Shown here: positions 1-12,607 of the stretch, piece by piece | Layout of the letters: the number at the start of each line of letters is the position of its first letter | How positions within the stretch are numbered: the first letter of the stretch is position 1 | DNA from: Sisyra terminalis | Lineage: Eukaryota; Arthropoda; Insecta; Neuroptera; Sisyridae | Direction: 5' to 3' | DNA length: 64,000 nucleotides | Assembly: GCA_958496175.1 (NCBI GenBank) | Contig: OY292275.1 | Location: forward strand, 51,909,701 to 51,973,700 | The notes under the pieces: generated by a model | What the model saw: the letters and a program-made list of their open reading frames with translations, nothing else | Databases searched by the model: none | What the model was told of the DNA's origin: nothing | Program-made: the position numbers and the translations under genes

Positions 1-1715
1 AGGTTTTAAGCTCAAGTATTGTTGGAAAGCAAAAGCAATCCTTGACAATACGTGTATAAGAAAAGGAAATTTTTTTCGATTAATTATACTTAATTGTATT
101 GTTTGTTTCTCTCTTTACAAGAAAGTTGGAACACAAAATTAATATGTATTGTTTAAGTTGCTGTTGAAAGGTTTAGCCTCAATCGTGAATAGCATACACA
201 ATTTTCGAAAAAAAGTGGTCCGAAAAAAAGCTTTATGTTTGGTTTCTTTTGTTAAGTATTTTTTTCGAAAAGACGACAAAAAGTCTTTATTTTTATTTAA
301 GTAAATGCTATACAAATTTTTAATTTCATTTATATTAAGAAATAACAAACAAGGTATGTACAAAAGTAATTACAAATACTTGTTTACTTTATCAAACCCT
401 AAAATATACGAATATATAAGTCAATAGGTACATTTTAAGTACATAAACATGGTTTATATTTAGTCCTAAAAATTATAAATAGTAATCTTTGTGCCTTCAA
501 ATTTAAAATTTACAACTATTCAATGTTTTACCCACTAAACCCATATAAATTAAGATTTTTGCCAATATTTTTATATAAACAAACATTTGGGAACATAGTT
601 AAATATTTTTTTCTACATTGCTTAAATTTTAAACTCTTTCGCTCTTGTTAACTGTTAGGGCACATAAAATTATTGTTTTTGACATTTTTTGTAAAGTTTT
701 TTGCAATCTTTGTAATAGCACATTAAAGTTTCCACTATGAAAGCTTCTCTTAATACCAAGAATTTTATTACAATCATTTTATCCATTAATAATCCTTAAT
801 AACTTATTTTATTCTTTAATCAATGGCTTGGAACTACTTTCATAATATCCGCCCCATGCTTATAACTCCATAGATAACATAACTACACTTGCAAAAAATG
901 TATGGTTAATTGTTTTTTAGGCGTTAGGATACATTGCAATTTATAAAATTCCGCGAAAATCTCGATACTCTTATTATATCCGTAATATGATAATTTTATT
1001 TCATACGGTAATTAAAATGTAATCTCTGATATTTGCAACTATCGCTACACTATTGCAATAGGTTTTAATGCTTTTATTGGTTTGTTTATTGCAAAAATTA
1101 ATTAGTTTGAAAAATAATTAATTATCTTGCAGCCCCTTTCCAATGCTTTCCAATGCTTTTCAATGTGCCCAAAATATTTCATTGCACTTTGTTCTATGAT
1201 CTCCCTAAGCACCTGTTCACAGTATCAACTACGTATGAGCTTTTATGCTTTGGAATTTTTAGCTAACAAATATTCATGGATTTCAAATAAAAACAACGAC
1301 AATTTATCAAAGTAAATCATAGAAAAGTGATCAAAATATTGAAAACAATTTATGAGATGTTAAACATTCCGCAAATCCTTAGAGACTTTTGTATACGTTT
1401 CAAAAGTGAGCAGTTATCATTTACTATCTTGTTATATTAATTTCGTAATACTTATTGAGCACTATGTACAACTTATAAATATTGGTCAAAACCATTTTCA
1501 ATAAACATATCTAAGGCCAAAATTTAAAACTGATTAATGGTTGTGCAAAAACTTAATACTTAAAGCTTTCTTTACTTTTTCGCTAAAGTAATGCCGTGGC
1601 TGATAGATAAATTTATATCATACTTTACATCCTTGCATAATACTTTTTCTGATAATTTTATTTTTGTAAAGAATTTAATTTATACGTCTTTGAATTTACA
1701 AAGGTATACATATGA
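1..1715. other. AT-rich stretch without recognised gene
   Basis: No reading frame here has recognisable protein character; the short open frames are low-complexity and consistent with chance in AT-rich DNA. Around 1133-1160 a short TTTCCAATGC-like unit is repeated about three times. No RNA gene or transposon end was recognised. Confidence 0.6.
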
Positions 1716-1717
1716 TA

Positions 1718-2779
1718 TTAGGGTGTCCGTTATTTCCCAAATTGATTTTCTTACAGCAATCGCCACCTGAATTTTTAGTTTAGGATACAAAAAAAAATAT
1801 CCAATACAATTAAGCTCTTAATACTTGATTAAACCGTGCCGGAATCATGTTACATTTACCATTTAAATAACATGGGATTATTTGACTTTTTACTTTTTTT
1901 TTTCAGAAACAAATGAATGAAAAGATTTAAGATCAAACTATTCTGACATAAAATTTAACGCTCTACAAAAAAGGTCTCTAATGAATTTTCGATTAAATCA
2001 CTCCATTGAAAGTTATTCAACATTTAACTTAAATTAATTTGTTTAATTTGTATTTTGTAATTTATTCAACATTTAATTTGTTGACTACAAGTTCTAAAAA
2101 ATTTCTCTTAGATGGCGTCAGGTGAAATGGTAAAATATCGAATTTTAATTGAATTTTTGTCGATAGTCTCATTAATTAGTATGAAATTCACTTCGTAGGT
2201 ACAAAATATTGATTAAAGTTCGAAAATTTATCTTGGATAAATTGAATTTCACGACTATAGCGAATTCGGCTCTTATGTCACCGGTTTTAGTTGTCAAAAT
2301 ATGATTTTTTTTTTAATTTCAATTCAAGCCATAAAATTAACACAAATAATCACTGGCGCTCTAATGATAATAGTTTTTATTTTCTCTTTCAATGATTTTA
2401 TAGTTAAAAAAAGTAAAAATGAGCAAAAAGTTGAAAATATTGAGATTTTTACTAGGCACAAGTTAAATGTTGAATAACTTTTAATAGAGTGATTTAATCG
2501 AAAATTTATAAGAAACTTTTTTTTTAGAGCGTTAAATTTTACGTCAGAATTATTTAATGTAAAATCTTTTTATTCATTTGTTTCTGAGAAAAAAAATTAA
2601 AAGTAAAAAGTCAAATAATCCCATGTTATTTAAATGGTAAATGTAACATGATTCCGGCACGGATTAATCAAGAAATTAAGAGCTTAATTGTATTGGATAA
2701 TTTTTTTTGTATCTTAAATTAAAAATTCAGGGGGCAATCGCTGTAAAAAAATCAATTTGGGAAATAACGGACACCCTAA
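1718..2779. mobile_element. Foldback DNA element, about 310-bp arms, TA duplication
   Basis: The left arm (1718-2030) is repeated in inverted form at about 2461-2779, with scattered mismatches. The ends read TTAGGGTGTCCGTTATTTCC and its complement, and TA stands outside each end (1716-1717 and 2780-2781). TA duplication with terminal inverted repeats is typical of Tc1/mariner-like elements, but no transposase is visible, so this is a non-autonomous element and the superfamily is inferred. The arms contain a 'gctctacaaaaaaggtctct' block that also occurs, diverged, in the arms of the inner palindrome at 34.9-35.1 kb, suggesting related families. Confidence 0.7.
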
Positions 2780-2781
2780 TA

Positions 2782-4362
2782 TGATATATAACTTATGAAG
2801 TATCAAATTGTACAAGGATTTTTTCCGCTCTGGTAAAATTTGAATATTACTATACCCTGGCATTTCCTTGTTTTAAATTATCATATTTTTACTACGCATT
2901 GTAACAGAATCCATAAAAGCGTTCAAAATTTAATGTAAATCAGATAACTTGAAATTGGGTTAAAGAGTTATAATATTGGTTTCGTACAAATATTTGAGCT
3001 AAATTTAATGGAACGTTTCAAAAATTCTACCAAATATATTGATTTGTAGTACGTGAAAATAATTTTTGCAAAAAATTTTGATGAAATGAAAACATCATTT
3101 TTTGTGTAACAACTTATTTTTACATTTACTCTTCGTGAATTGATTGTTTCGTTTATTTTCTCATTGCGGAAAACAACAAAGCTGATAAATACACAAAATG
3201 CTAATAAACTTTCATGTATAACAATCAAGAGAAATAAATACTGTTGGTTTTGAAGTTTCTTTGGCATTATTATGTTTAATGCATATATTTGTGTTGAGTT
3301 AATTTTTGGACAAAATCTATCTAGAATAGAGTACCTATAGTCTTGTTCAAACAAAAGATGAGCAAACAGTTACGTACATATATTATTAAATGGACCCCCG
3401 GCTATGAAATCCACGGTTGCCATTCAGTTCGTACAATTAATTCAATTTACTAACCAACAATTGCATCTCACCTCTATCTCATTTTACGAACGATAATTAA
3501 TCTCTGTATTTGTGCATAGGATTCCTCTATTGGTGTTTATTATGTAATATCATAGCCATTAATTAACCGGTTTTCAAATAAAATTTGCAATGTTTCTTTT
3601 ATTCATTTTAATAACAAATTTTTTAAGAAGGAAACATAAATTTTCCAGCCTACACAAAACAACACATTTAATCTGAATTAAAACGATAGAAGTAAAAACG
3701 ATAAATTATAAATTTATAATGTGTCTGAAACATTCAAATTGTTAAGGTATTATTATGTTTTTGAATTCAAGTTTTGCAAACAAGAATTGGAGAAATGTTG
3801 CTATTGTTTAGTGAAATAAAAAAGCCTTTGTTCTTGTTCTGTTTTCATGATTATACTAGACTGTTGGCTTAGCTTTAATGTTATGTTAGATGCGTGCATA
3901 GAATGTATCGCTTTATTTTGATAAACAATATTGACGGAATTCCTGGCAAAGTACATTTATTTATTAGTTTTGAAAACTTTCTATGTGCAATAAGTTCTAC
4001 CATAATATCACATTTTAAGAGCAAACTATTCAAGTTCAGACACTTATTGGACACACTTAACGTAAACTTATTTTGCCATAAGAAAAATACATTAGTTACA
4101 CGGAAAAAAGAGTAAATTTTAGAGGTCAAAAAGCAAATATTTATCTTATAGATTATAACTTCTATACCAATTTTCTGTACCAACTCTTTGATATTTTTAT
4201 TTAACTATGAAGGTATACAAAACTTACGTTTAAATTTAAACTAAAGATACTATATTAATGATAAAGACCACAGTTTGAGTTACTTATACCATTCTATAAG
4301 AATCTATCAAACAATGACATTCTCAATTGATTTATCTTTTTATTTGAAAAAAAGCGTTCTTT
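2782..4362. other. AT-rich stretch without recognised gene
   Basis: The longest frames (2968-3354 and 3881-4183, both minus strand) encode lysine-, isoleucine- and phenylalanine-rich sequences with no family signature. I see no RNA gene and no clear repeat boundaries. Confidence 0.55.
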
Positions 4363-4569
4363 TTATTTTAAAAGGGTTTTTCTTTCCCGGTTTGCTTTTT
4401 GTACATGTCTTCTATAGTAAGAAGATACTTCAGTTGGTTTAAGATCGGTTTTTTTATACAATGGGTCAGTACAATTCAGTCGGTCCAGCACTGGTCGCTT
4501 GATTATTTTTTTTAATTCTGATTTTTTTTTTGCGGTCACCCCAACATGTTGGTAGTTCAAATTCATCAT
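4363..4569 (-). pseudogene. Coding scrap of an AGACTGGG-type DNA element
   Basis: A 68-residue frame rich in Lys and Arg, with the segment DPLYKKTDLKPTEVSSYYRR. I do not recognise the family. The TDLK..E.SSY part recurs at two other places in the window: the plus strand around 5566-5602 and around 35141-35175, where the DNA reads ACCGATYTTAAAC followed by CTGAA and TCTTCTTA. The latter copy lies inside a terminal-inverted-repeat element. The frame is therefore probably a remnant of a gene carried by that element family rather than a host gene. Further upstream on the same strand a short frame begins MSAPSKTNTATTGK but runs into stops. Confidence 0.35.
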
Positions 4570-5339
4570 TATTTTAATTTTATTGTTTTTAATTTTCCAG
4601 TGGTGGCCGTATTAGTTTTACTAGGCGCCGACATTTTTGCACTTTTAAGGGTTTGCGGAAACTTGATTATCTCAGGCCCTATTTGTCCTATCAAAATGAA
4701 ACTAAAAACAGTGGGTTCATGAAAATATTAGCTATAAGGTTGTAATAAAATGTTATTACCTAAATGTAATTCTAAGGGGTGAAATTTCAGCCTAAATTTT
4801 TAGTTCTCATTTGTAAAAACTACAATTTTCACGGAAAGATTGTGAAGGAAGGGAAAGAGTCTACAAGTTAAAACTTTTTTTACAATTAATTAGGTACTAG
4901 TGGTATTTAAAAACAAAATTTGAAGTCTGAGACTTTAAGCCTTTTTAAAATAAAAAATAACAAAATTTGGAAATTTTCAAAATTTGCAAATTTCTGAGCT
5001 CAATATCTCTGGTGGGGGACCAGATAAAAATCTGAAATATCACCTCATTATAGTACTGTATGATAGTATTATACACCTTAAAATTTGGAGTTTGAGATTT
5101 GACTAGGAGCAGAGGTATTGCAAGCACAAAATGTCAAAATAATGCATACTTCAGTGGGTGAATATAATGTATTTAACCATTTAATATGTGACATATAGTT
5201 GGCAAAAAGGGCATTTTATACAAAAGAACATATACTCTGAGCTAACTGTTATTAATATCTTAAATTTAAAACAAATACTTCTTACTGAAAGCTAATAATA
5301 ATAACATGTTGGGGTGATAGCACACAAAAAAATATTTTT

Positions 5340-5640
5340 TTTAAAATGGTCGAGCAACCATTTCATTTATTTTTGAACCACTTTATTTGGACTGGCCCTA
5401 ATGTTTTTTAATATTCAAATTAGCGTTTTAGCAAAATCGAAAATTAGCAAATTTCGTTACGTATCGTAACGAAATATATTTTTTGTGATTCAAGAAGCTT
5501 GATGAATTTACGATTCGTAACGAAACTTAGCTAATTTGAATATTAAAAAACATTAAATAAAAAAGAACCGATTTTAAACAACCTGAATTGTCTTCTTACT
5601 TAATAAATGCTGAGATCTGAATTTTGTCTTCCATAATTTT
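5340..5640. mobile_element. Remnant of AGACTGGG-type element with 26-bp inverted repeat
   Basis: The segment 5399-5424 is repeated perfectly in inverted form at 5530-5555 (26 of 26 bases). Between them, 5451-5475 forms a second palindrome with 11-base arms (ATTTCGTTACG) around TAT. The right part (5566-5640) matches 35141-35205 of the longer element at 34485-35339, and TTGGACTGGCCC near 5389 resembles that element's AGACTGGG terminus. I read it as a truncated, internally rearranged copy of the same family. Confidence 0.5.
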
Positions 5641-6828
5641 CATTTTCTAGAATTGAGACATACTGGTTCACTTTGTGTATATAATTCCATAAATGTATTG
5701 GAAAAATTTTATCTCGTGAAGAAAATATAAAAATGGAAGCCCAAATTTAGTCCATTAGACTTAATAGAGATCCGATGCAAATGTTAGTGAAGGCTAGTAA
5801 ACTGTACGAAAAAAATTTTCTTTATCTTTTCACTAAGTGGTGTTTATTTTTTTTGGTTGTAAATTCTATAAGTAATCTTTGACCTTTATTATTCATAACG
5901 AAGCTAACTTTTTGATGAGGTGAAGGTTATATAGTGGGAAGGTATACAAGAATATATTATTATTTTAGTGAACAACCATATAACAAATAAGGGTAGGAAG
6001 ACAATGTGATGCTGAACATTTTATAATTTAGAACCTAGAATAACCTTAGAAACTAAGAAATAATATTAAAATAACAAATTTTCCCTTATCAATAAAGAGG
6101 GAAAATCATTCGATAATCTAAAGTGAACCACCTGTATTTATTAGAACGTTCGTTGTTCGTAAGACATGGAAAATTGCTTGAGTTTTGTGGGAGTATATTG
6201 CCGTATTATGGAAATCATGTTTATGGAAGCGTAAAATGCGCTGTGATTTGTTTTCGATGCGAAACTTGCATATTTATATCGAAAAATCGATTGAAAATTA
6301 CATCAGTAAACTGTGGACAACAATGTAGAAAATGAGAATTTGATTTCCTTACGAAAGAATATCATTGTGAAAAAATTGAAAAAAAATCTATGTAAACAAT
6401 ACTGAAGTTATAAAAAAGCACTATAAAACTCTCGAAAGAGTAAACATTGAAAAAAATTCAAAAGTACAAAATATTGAAATTTTCTTATATAATAAAATAT
6501 CGTATTTTTTCAAACGATTTTGAATATAGAAAAACTGATGAAAATGGTTTCGTCAAAACAACAATAAAAGCTTCAAAAAATGACAAAAAGCTTGATTTTA
6601 TAAAATTTAAATAAACAATTGATATTGAAAATTTAAAGAAAAATATTGATAACTTCCAAAGTCTTCAGAAATTAATCCAACATTTCTTCTATTAAAATTG
6701 CGCAAGAACTAACAAAAATGGAAAAATTTAATAAACAATTTGCAATTTTATGTTTTTGCTTTAAATAAACTTAACATTTATTATTAAACATAAGCATACA
6801 TATTTGTGCTCACTTTAACAATGCAAAG
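5641..6828. other. AT-rich stretch without recognised gene
   Basis: The 70-residue frame at 6123-6335 has no recognisable motif. The stretch 6360-6700 is A-rich with many in-frame stops. Nothing else was identified. Confidence 0.55.
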
Positions 6829-7778
6829 TTTCTGGATGTGGCACAGGCATTTGATAAGGTGTGGCATCCCGGACTGTTGTACAAAATAAAAAAACAACTT
6901 CCTGAGTATTTTAACATAATCTCGTCCTACTTAGAAAACCGTATCTTTCAAGTCAAATACAAATCGGAAATAACGACTCCCAAAAAAATAACAGCCGGGG
7001 TTCCCCAAAGTAGCGTACTGGGACCTCTGTTGTATTCCCTTTACACAGCCGATATGCCAATTACAACAGATGCACTTGTGGCAACATTTGTTAATGACAC
7101 AGCCATCGTAACCGCAGCAGATAAACCCAATGAAGCTTCGTTAAAGCTCCAAAGTAACCTGGACAAAGTAGAAAAATGGGCAAAAAAGTGGAAAATAAAA
7201 ATAAACAACGCAAAATCTACACACATAATGTTTACTCTGCGCAGAAATATATGTCCACCGATTGCAATAGAAGGCACAGAACTACCGCAAAAGAGCACGG
7301 TAAAATATCTCGGAATGCACTTAGATCAAAAACTTACATGGGCTGTGCAAATCAAAAAAACTCGAGAACATTTAAATAAAAAATACAAAAAAATGTACTG
7401 GCTAATGGCATCTAATGCACCATTATCAACAAAAAACAAACTTCTTCTGTACAAGATCATTCTCAAGCCCATATGGACATACGGGATACAGTTATAGGGT
7501 ACTGCATCCAACTCCAACATTGAAATCCTACAAAGATTCCAATCAAGGACCCTACGACAAATAATCGGTGCTCCATGGTATGTAAACAATAAAAAATACA
7601 TGAAGATACAGAAATACCATCTGTAAAGAAGGAAATTCAAAGGTTAAGTAAAAAATACCTGACAAAAATTGACCATCATTCCAACCATCTCGCAATAAAC
7701 TTATTGGACAACAGTGAGATGATAAGAAGGTTACAAAAATGGAATGTAATAGATTTGCCTGATAGATTTTCTAACTAA
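6829..7778 (+). pseudogene. Jockey-like non-LTR reverse transcriptase, 5'-truncated and inactive
   Basis: The frame opens inside the RT domain at FLDVAQAFDKVWHPGLL. It continues through GVPQSSVLGPLLYSLYTAD, the catalytic box, KWKIKIN and KYLGMHLDQKLTW, which is the order of Jockey-clade RTs. The catalytic F/YxDD box reads FVND, so one of the two essential aspartates is Asn. An in-frame TAG at 7495-7497 replaces the Trp expected after YGIQL. Near 7595 the frame shifts, after which homology resumes (KEIQRLSKKYLTKI, then LLDNSEMIRRL) to a stop at 7776-7778. There is no start codon; the 5' end is lost, as is usual after incomplete target-primed reverse transcription. Clade assignment is from motif memory only. 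Confidence 0.85.
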
Positions 7779-8106
7779 ACAAATATTCCTATTAAATATT
7801 TATTGCCAAATTATTATTTCTTATTATATAGATTTATTTTTATATACTACTTCTTTATTAATGTTTCACATTATTTTTAGCATTGATAATGTTATTTTAG
7901 ACAATTATTGCTACTGTTGATTGTTTTTATGATTGTTGTTATTGCTATAAGAATTACTATTATTGTTATTGTTGCTATTGATTGTAAAATCATTGTGCTT
8001 ATGCAGCACTAATCTACTAGTGCTTACACGTGATTATCTATGGATTGAATGCACTTATTGCAACCCTATGCAGATTGTGCAATTTATTTGTAAATAAATA
8101 AAAAAT
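7779..8106 (+). mobile_element. 3' untranslated tail of the Jockey-like copy
   Basis: Follows the RT stop without a break and ends in an A-rich stretch with AATAAATAAAAAA, as expected for the 3' end of a non-LTR element. A GCAAAG hexamer lies both just before the truncated 5' end (about 6823-6828) and just after the A-rich tail (8112-8117), which could be a short target duplication, though it is too short to be sure. Confidence 0.6.
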
Positions 8107-9867
8107 ACGCAAAGGAAATCTTTCCTTAAATTTACGCCATTAAGATATAATTCTTATAAAATTTTTCTTCTGACATTTGAATATTTTCTGAAAGTGCTTT
8201 TGCAAGATTCATAAGAAACTCATAAAAAATTTAGGAAAAAGCCATTTCTTTTTACAACAGTAAATTGAGAAATGAAGAATATGTCTGAAATTGCACTTTT
8301 ATTCTTTGTTCAATTAAGGAGATTTATTGTTACCTCAAAGAAAGCTCGATGCATAAAATGGTCACATAAAAAATTCATAAAACAAACTTTTAATGCTATT
8401 TGCAAAATGATCATAAAATATATCATTTCTGCGCCATCTTCCAATAAAAAAATGGGACAAATGCATGTTTTGAAAATGATTTACAACCACAAATAATTCA
8501 ATTAAAGGAAAAATCAATGATAATATCACTGAAATTCTATTACGTGAGGAAAACACCGAATAGAAACGATTATAGTGGAATAAATCTTTAGTTAAAGCAA
8601 TGGACAACTTTGCTGTTGTTTCAAGCAATTGAGTTATACATACCCCCATAAAAAGAATATTCAGGGCACTACCTTAATTTTCCTTTGGAAATAAAATAAT
8701 TTCCACCCTCAAGGGATTTTTCTAGCAAGAATTATCTTTTGATACAACGCGTATTATACAGTTAAATATTTCGTCTTTTAACAACATGTAAAGAAAAATT
8801 AATTCCTCATATTGTCAAAATTATCTTTCTTACAACCATACTAAAAAAAAAAAACATCCAATATTCGTAAAAAAAACATTGAATAAAAATACATAATATT
8901 TGTAATAAACTACTATGTTGATATTATTCTTTTTATGTGAGCATATTATTTTGACCTGAATACAAAAAATAATGCAACTAATAAAACATATAATATGTAT
9001 ATATCAGACCCAAATTTCACGTATTGTTCCCTTATGCATCATAAAGTGAAACATCTTCACAACAAGTTATATTGACTAAAGTTAATGTTTCTTAGGTAAA
9101 GAGTGTTAAACTAAAAAAGCTTTAAAATAAATAAAAATCTAAATAGGGTTTCTTTGTTTTTCACTACGTTGCGAAAACTTTATGAATAGCAGTGCCTGAA
9201 AATGTTATGTAAATGTGATTTTCCACTTAATTTAACGTTCACTCTGGATAATAAGCTGCTGTAAACAATAGAAATTATTTCTTACATCAAATAACTTTCA
9301 TACATATATTATAAATTAAACCAACACTTGAAAACAAATTACACGCATTTAACAATGTTATAGAAAATTGCAATTTACAATAAATAATTAATATCTTTCA
9401 TTTTATTATAACATTTACAAATAAGGGTTAAAAAATAACTTTTTTAATTCTTCGTTATTTAAAAAATAGGCTTTGTTTTTTTCTTCAGACTGATAAATAT
9501 CGTAAATCAATGTAAAATTATTTCATGTTTTTGTTTCATTTGGATCATTTAAGTTTAGGAGTATAAGATTATTTTGATGCTTAAAAAATAACCTAAAGAA
9601 AATCTAACAGTTACCTGGCCACTTCATTAATGCTTCGTACTGGATTAAAACACTACTATCATTTGTAAGGGCCAAAAAAAATTTTAAACTATATAATAAG
9701 CTCATTGAGTTTCCCAAATTTACATTTAAATTTTAAGGGTTAGTTCATCTTCAAATTATTAAGGGTTCACTTATGTAAAGGAAATGAAATCGATTGATTT
9801 AGTTTCTGAAATTGTACATATAATTTAAAATTGAATGTAAATTACAGCTATGCAAGAACTGAGTGTT
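8107..9867. other. AT-rich stretch without recognised gene
   Basis: The short frames at 8272-8496 (plus) and 8362-8649 (minus) overlap in opposite strands and show no family motif. No RNA gene or repeat boundary was recognised. Confidence 0.55.
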
Positions 9868-9875
9868 CAAAAATT

Positions 9876-10302
9876 GGTATAAGCTTGGATCAGGAACGTC
9901 GAAATTTGAGAATTGTTTTTGAATGGTTTCGATATTATTCCTGTAGGTATTGTTCACTCAAATGCTTTTTGTACGTAAATTTTGACATGTCAGAAATAAA
10001 GTAATGATTATTATTTTCTATTATGTATTTATATTGTATTATGTAAAATTAAATTTTCTAAATAAAGTCTACTTTGGGCAAGTACACTTCAGCACACCCA
10101 CAATTTGGCAACGTTGCATTTTCAACTTTGTTTTAATTTAATTCGCGATTAAATCGGGCCATAATAAAAATAACCATAGCTTCTTCATTTCTAGCTTGTC
10201 AAAGTTTACGTACATATTGCATTCGAGTGAACAATACGTGCCCATTCGGAATAGTTACCTACAGTTCGGAATATCTCGACGTTCCTGATCCAAGCTTATA
10301 CC
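9876..10302. mobile_element. Foldback element copy 1 (GGTATAAGCTTGGATCAGG ends), 8-bp duplication
   Basis: The termini are 27-bp inverted repeats that begin GGTATAAGCTTGGATCAGGA and finish at GTCGA. Immediately outside them is an exact 8-bp duplication, CAAAAATT (9868-9875 and 10303-10310). Inverted similarity continues inward through blocks such as GTACGTAAA and CATGTCAGAAAT. No coding sequence is present. An 8-bp duplication is used by hAT, P and Merlin transposases, but the ends do not look like the CAG-type ends of typical hATs. The superfamily is left open. A second copy lies at 21232-21833. Confidence 0.85.
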
Positions 10303-10310
10303 CAAAAATT

Positions 10311-10862
10311 TATAAACATATGATTTTAGTGTTGGTATGAACTCTAAACTTTTAGTTCTTGAACCTATTTAATCTTGCAAAAATAACATTTTGAATGATG
10401 TGAAGAATTCTTTTAAGACTTCAAATTGCTCTGGTGTTCTAATATACCAATAGAAAGAACAGACTTCAAATCGTTGAATAAAAATGTAGGATTACTGTTT
10501 TTACAATTTCTAACATTGTGACTAATTATTTACGTAAATAATACAAATCCCTAACAAAATCATCATTCAATCTCGCACATATCCGTTTAAACCAAGGAAA
10601 AAGAGGGTTTCGAACGATATTTACATAAAGTGCCTCGAAGTTAAAGCCCTTATGTTTAACATATCAACTCATCAGGGGCATTGAGATTAATCAATTGCAT
10701 GAGACCTTCAATTCTATTATCCAATCCAATCTATTATATACAGTGATTCTGCCAAATGCGGAAAATCTTAACACTAAAAACTAAATAGACTCGAAAAATT
10801 TGACAACAAGATTCAAAAATGAGATAAAAAAGGATAAGATGGAAAATATTTGTGTAAATTTT
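10311..10862. other. Stretch without recognised gene
   Basis: Nothing was recognised between the foldback element and the tRNA gene. The 90-residue minus frame and the 62-residue plus frame that cross 10734-11006 are shadows of the tRNA gene and its T-tract. Confidence 0.55.
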
Positions 10863-10885
10863 AAAAAAAAAAAAAAAAAAAAAAA
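10863..10885 (-). terminator. RNA polymerase III T-tract terminator of tRNA-Asp
   Basis: Directly after the tRNA discriminator base, the minus strand carries 23 consecutive T residues. Four or more suffice for pol III termination in animals, so this is unusually long; it may have grown by replication slippage. Confidence 0.8.
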
Positions 10886-10957
10886 CTCTCCGGCGGGGAA
10901 TCGAACCCCGGTCTCCCGCGTGACAGGCGGGGATACTTACCACTATACTACCGAAGA
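10886..10957 (-). tRNA. tRNA-Asp (anticodon GTC)
   Basis: Decodes aspartate codons GAC and GAU. On the minus strand the 72-nt sequence folds as a full cloverleaf. The acceptor strand TCTTCGG pairs with CCGGAGA (one G-U). The anticodon stem CCCGC/GCGGG carries the loop CTGTCAC, giving anticodon GTC, and the T-arm is GGGG/CCCC around TTCGATT. The final unpaired base is G, the usual discriminator for eukaryotic tRNA-Asp. There is no intron and no encoded CCA. The B box GGTTCGATTCC is a perfect match to the pol III consensus and the A-box region TAGTATAGTGGTAAGTAT is near canonical. The acceptor stem differs from the common insect form as I remember it, but pairing is maintained, which argues for a functional gene. 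Confidence 0.9.
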
Positions 10958-12050
10958 TGATGATTTTCGTATGAATTTTCCCAATTAGCATCAGCATTTT
11001 GTTCATCTGTTATCTTGTTTTTTTTAAGTATTAAACTTAAAATCTTAAAAAAATTTTTTTTTAATGAATTGATCATTCAGTGACCTACTTGATCATTACT
11101 AAATGAACCATTAATAAAAATAAAATGGATTGATATTAGTGTGTAAAACACAATCTTTTATCTGACGAAAAAATACAAATATCATGAACTATAAGAATTA
11201 AATCAATTAAATGTATTTAATAGAATTATATTACTGATATAATTTAAGAATGATACATTTTAAAACTTTAAAAATAATCATGGAAGAGAGTACGCTTTTC
11301 GTGGCGCCGCAATTTGACGATATTTAAATAAATATGTATACAAAACTAAAATGTTAAAGTCTCGATATTTCAAAATCTAATTAAGATATCAAAGAATAAA
11401 ATCCTTAATCTTCGTCTTATTTTAAGCTGTTTTATCGAAATATATTGCCAAATTGTGGTATCACAGAAATCGTAACCGTGCCCTATCACGGCTTTGGAAG
11501 ATTGTTGTGAAATTCTAATGTTATGCAGTTATTTAAATTCAAAATACCATGATTGACATTATAATCCCGGATTGGATTCTCCAATTGTGAATAGTAATTT
11601 CCTTTAAGTTGCACTCAGTTAAATGATCTTCAAGAGAATAATGAAAGGGTTGAAAATAGAGGAGAAAACTTTTGGAACAGTGATTATCGAAAAGCCGTTC
11701 TCAAAAGATGCAAGGTTGGTAGAGGACGATCGAAAAAAGAAAGTGGTACTAATCTAGAAAGATTATTGCAATTTTTATTGATTATTGCAATATTTTCGAG
11801 TCCTTAAAGTAGTGTATTGTAGTGAAACTTGATTCTCCAAAATCAAAACTTTAAAATTATTAGAAGATCATTATTTTAAATAATTAAAGATAATTTTTGA
11901 GTAAGAAGATAATTAGTCATAGGTATTGAAATTGTAATTTTCTCGAGTGCTCTTGACTGCTTCAATAACTTGGTAAATATTCAATAATTCGATTTTACCG
12001 TTTCCTAGTACACGTAGACTATTGAAAATAATAAGTATGCTAAAGTTTCT
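10958..12050. other. Stretch without recognised gene
   Basis: No open frame with protein character, no RNA gene and no clear repeat boundary was seen. The tRNA has no obvious TATA-like element immediately upstream beyond the general AT richness. Confidence 0.55.
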
Positions 12051-12244
12051 CCTATACTCAGTAACGGATTTAGGTCCGATGCCGCCCTAGGCCCCATTCG
12101 ATATGCCGCCCTTGTTGTTCCATAACAAGATAAAACATGCAATTTTCGAATATAATGATAAATAAATTTTTATTAATTTCAACCACATTAATAAAATTTG
12201 AAATATTTCCTTTAAATTTAACTTATTAATCATAATAATATTTT

Positions 12245-12607
12245 TCAAAGATTAATATAACTTACAGCTTTTTTCCAACTACCACTTATTATATAAACCT
12301 CTTCATTCAAACCTTGGTTCGCGACGAAAACGTCGATTATATTATCGTAATCGATTTCTTGCACTAATTGAAATTCAATAGATAATAATACCAAATGATT
12401 AAGTAAATCTTGGTCCACACTTTCCCATTAGTAACGTTTCACTTTTTCTAGGGTGGAAAAAGATCTTTTTCCAGAAAAATTTGGCACTGGAATTCATAAA
12501 ATGTACAGAACAATGTCAACATTAGGGTACATATCTCGAAGATTGCGGGATGCAATATAATCCAATTTTTTTCGGATATCTTCATTCAGTATTGAATTTT
12601 TAATAAG
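12245..12607 (-). pseudogene. hAT transposase C-terminal dimerisation domain, inactive
   Basis: One minus-strand frame reads KNSILNEDIRKKLDYIAS, LRDMYPNVDIVLYIL, FSGKRSFSTLEKVKRY, then LNHLVLLSIEFQL and IDYDNIIDVFVANQG. This matches the order of the hAT C-terminal dimerisation domain (Dimer_Tnp_hAT): ...ERSFS.L..IK..LRS.......L..L.LLSIE, then a D..D.F patch. Two in-frame stops, one after VLYIL and one after KVKRY, kill it. The frame ends at TGA 12245-12247. It lies in a CAG-ended element with an eroded 8-bp duplication, so the assignment does not rest on the protein alone. The N-terminal BED finger and the DDE core are not visible. Confidence 0.75.

Noticed and set aside
7041..7640. Minus-strand and alternative-frame ORFs over the RT
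   Set aside because: Shadows of the plus-strand Jockey-like RT frame, which carries all the family motifs.
10734..11006. Open frames of 90 (minus) and 62 (plus) codons
   Set aside because: They cross the tRNA-Asp gene and its T-tract; their sequence is the translated tRNA and poly-Phe or poly-Lys.
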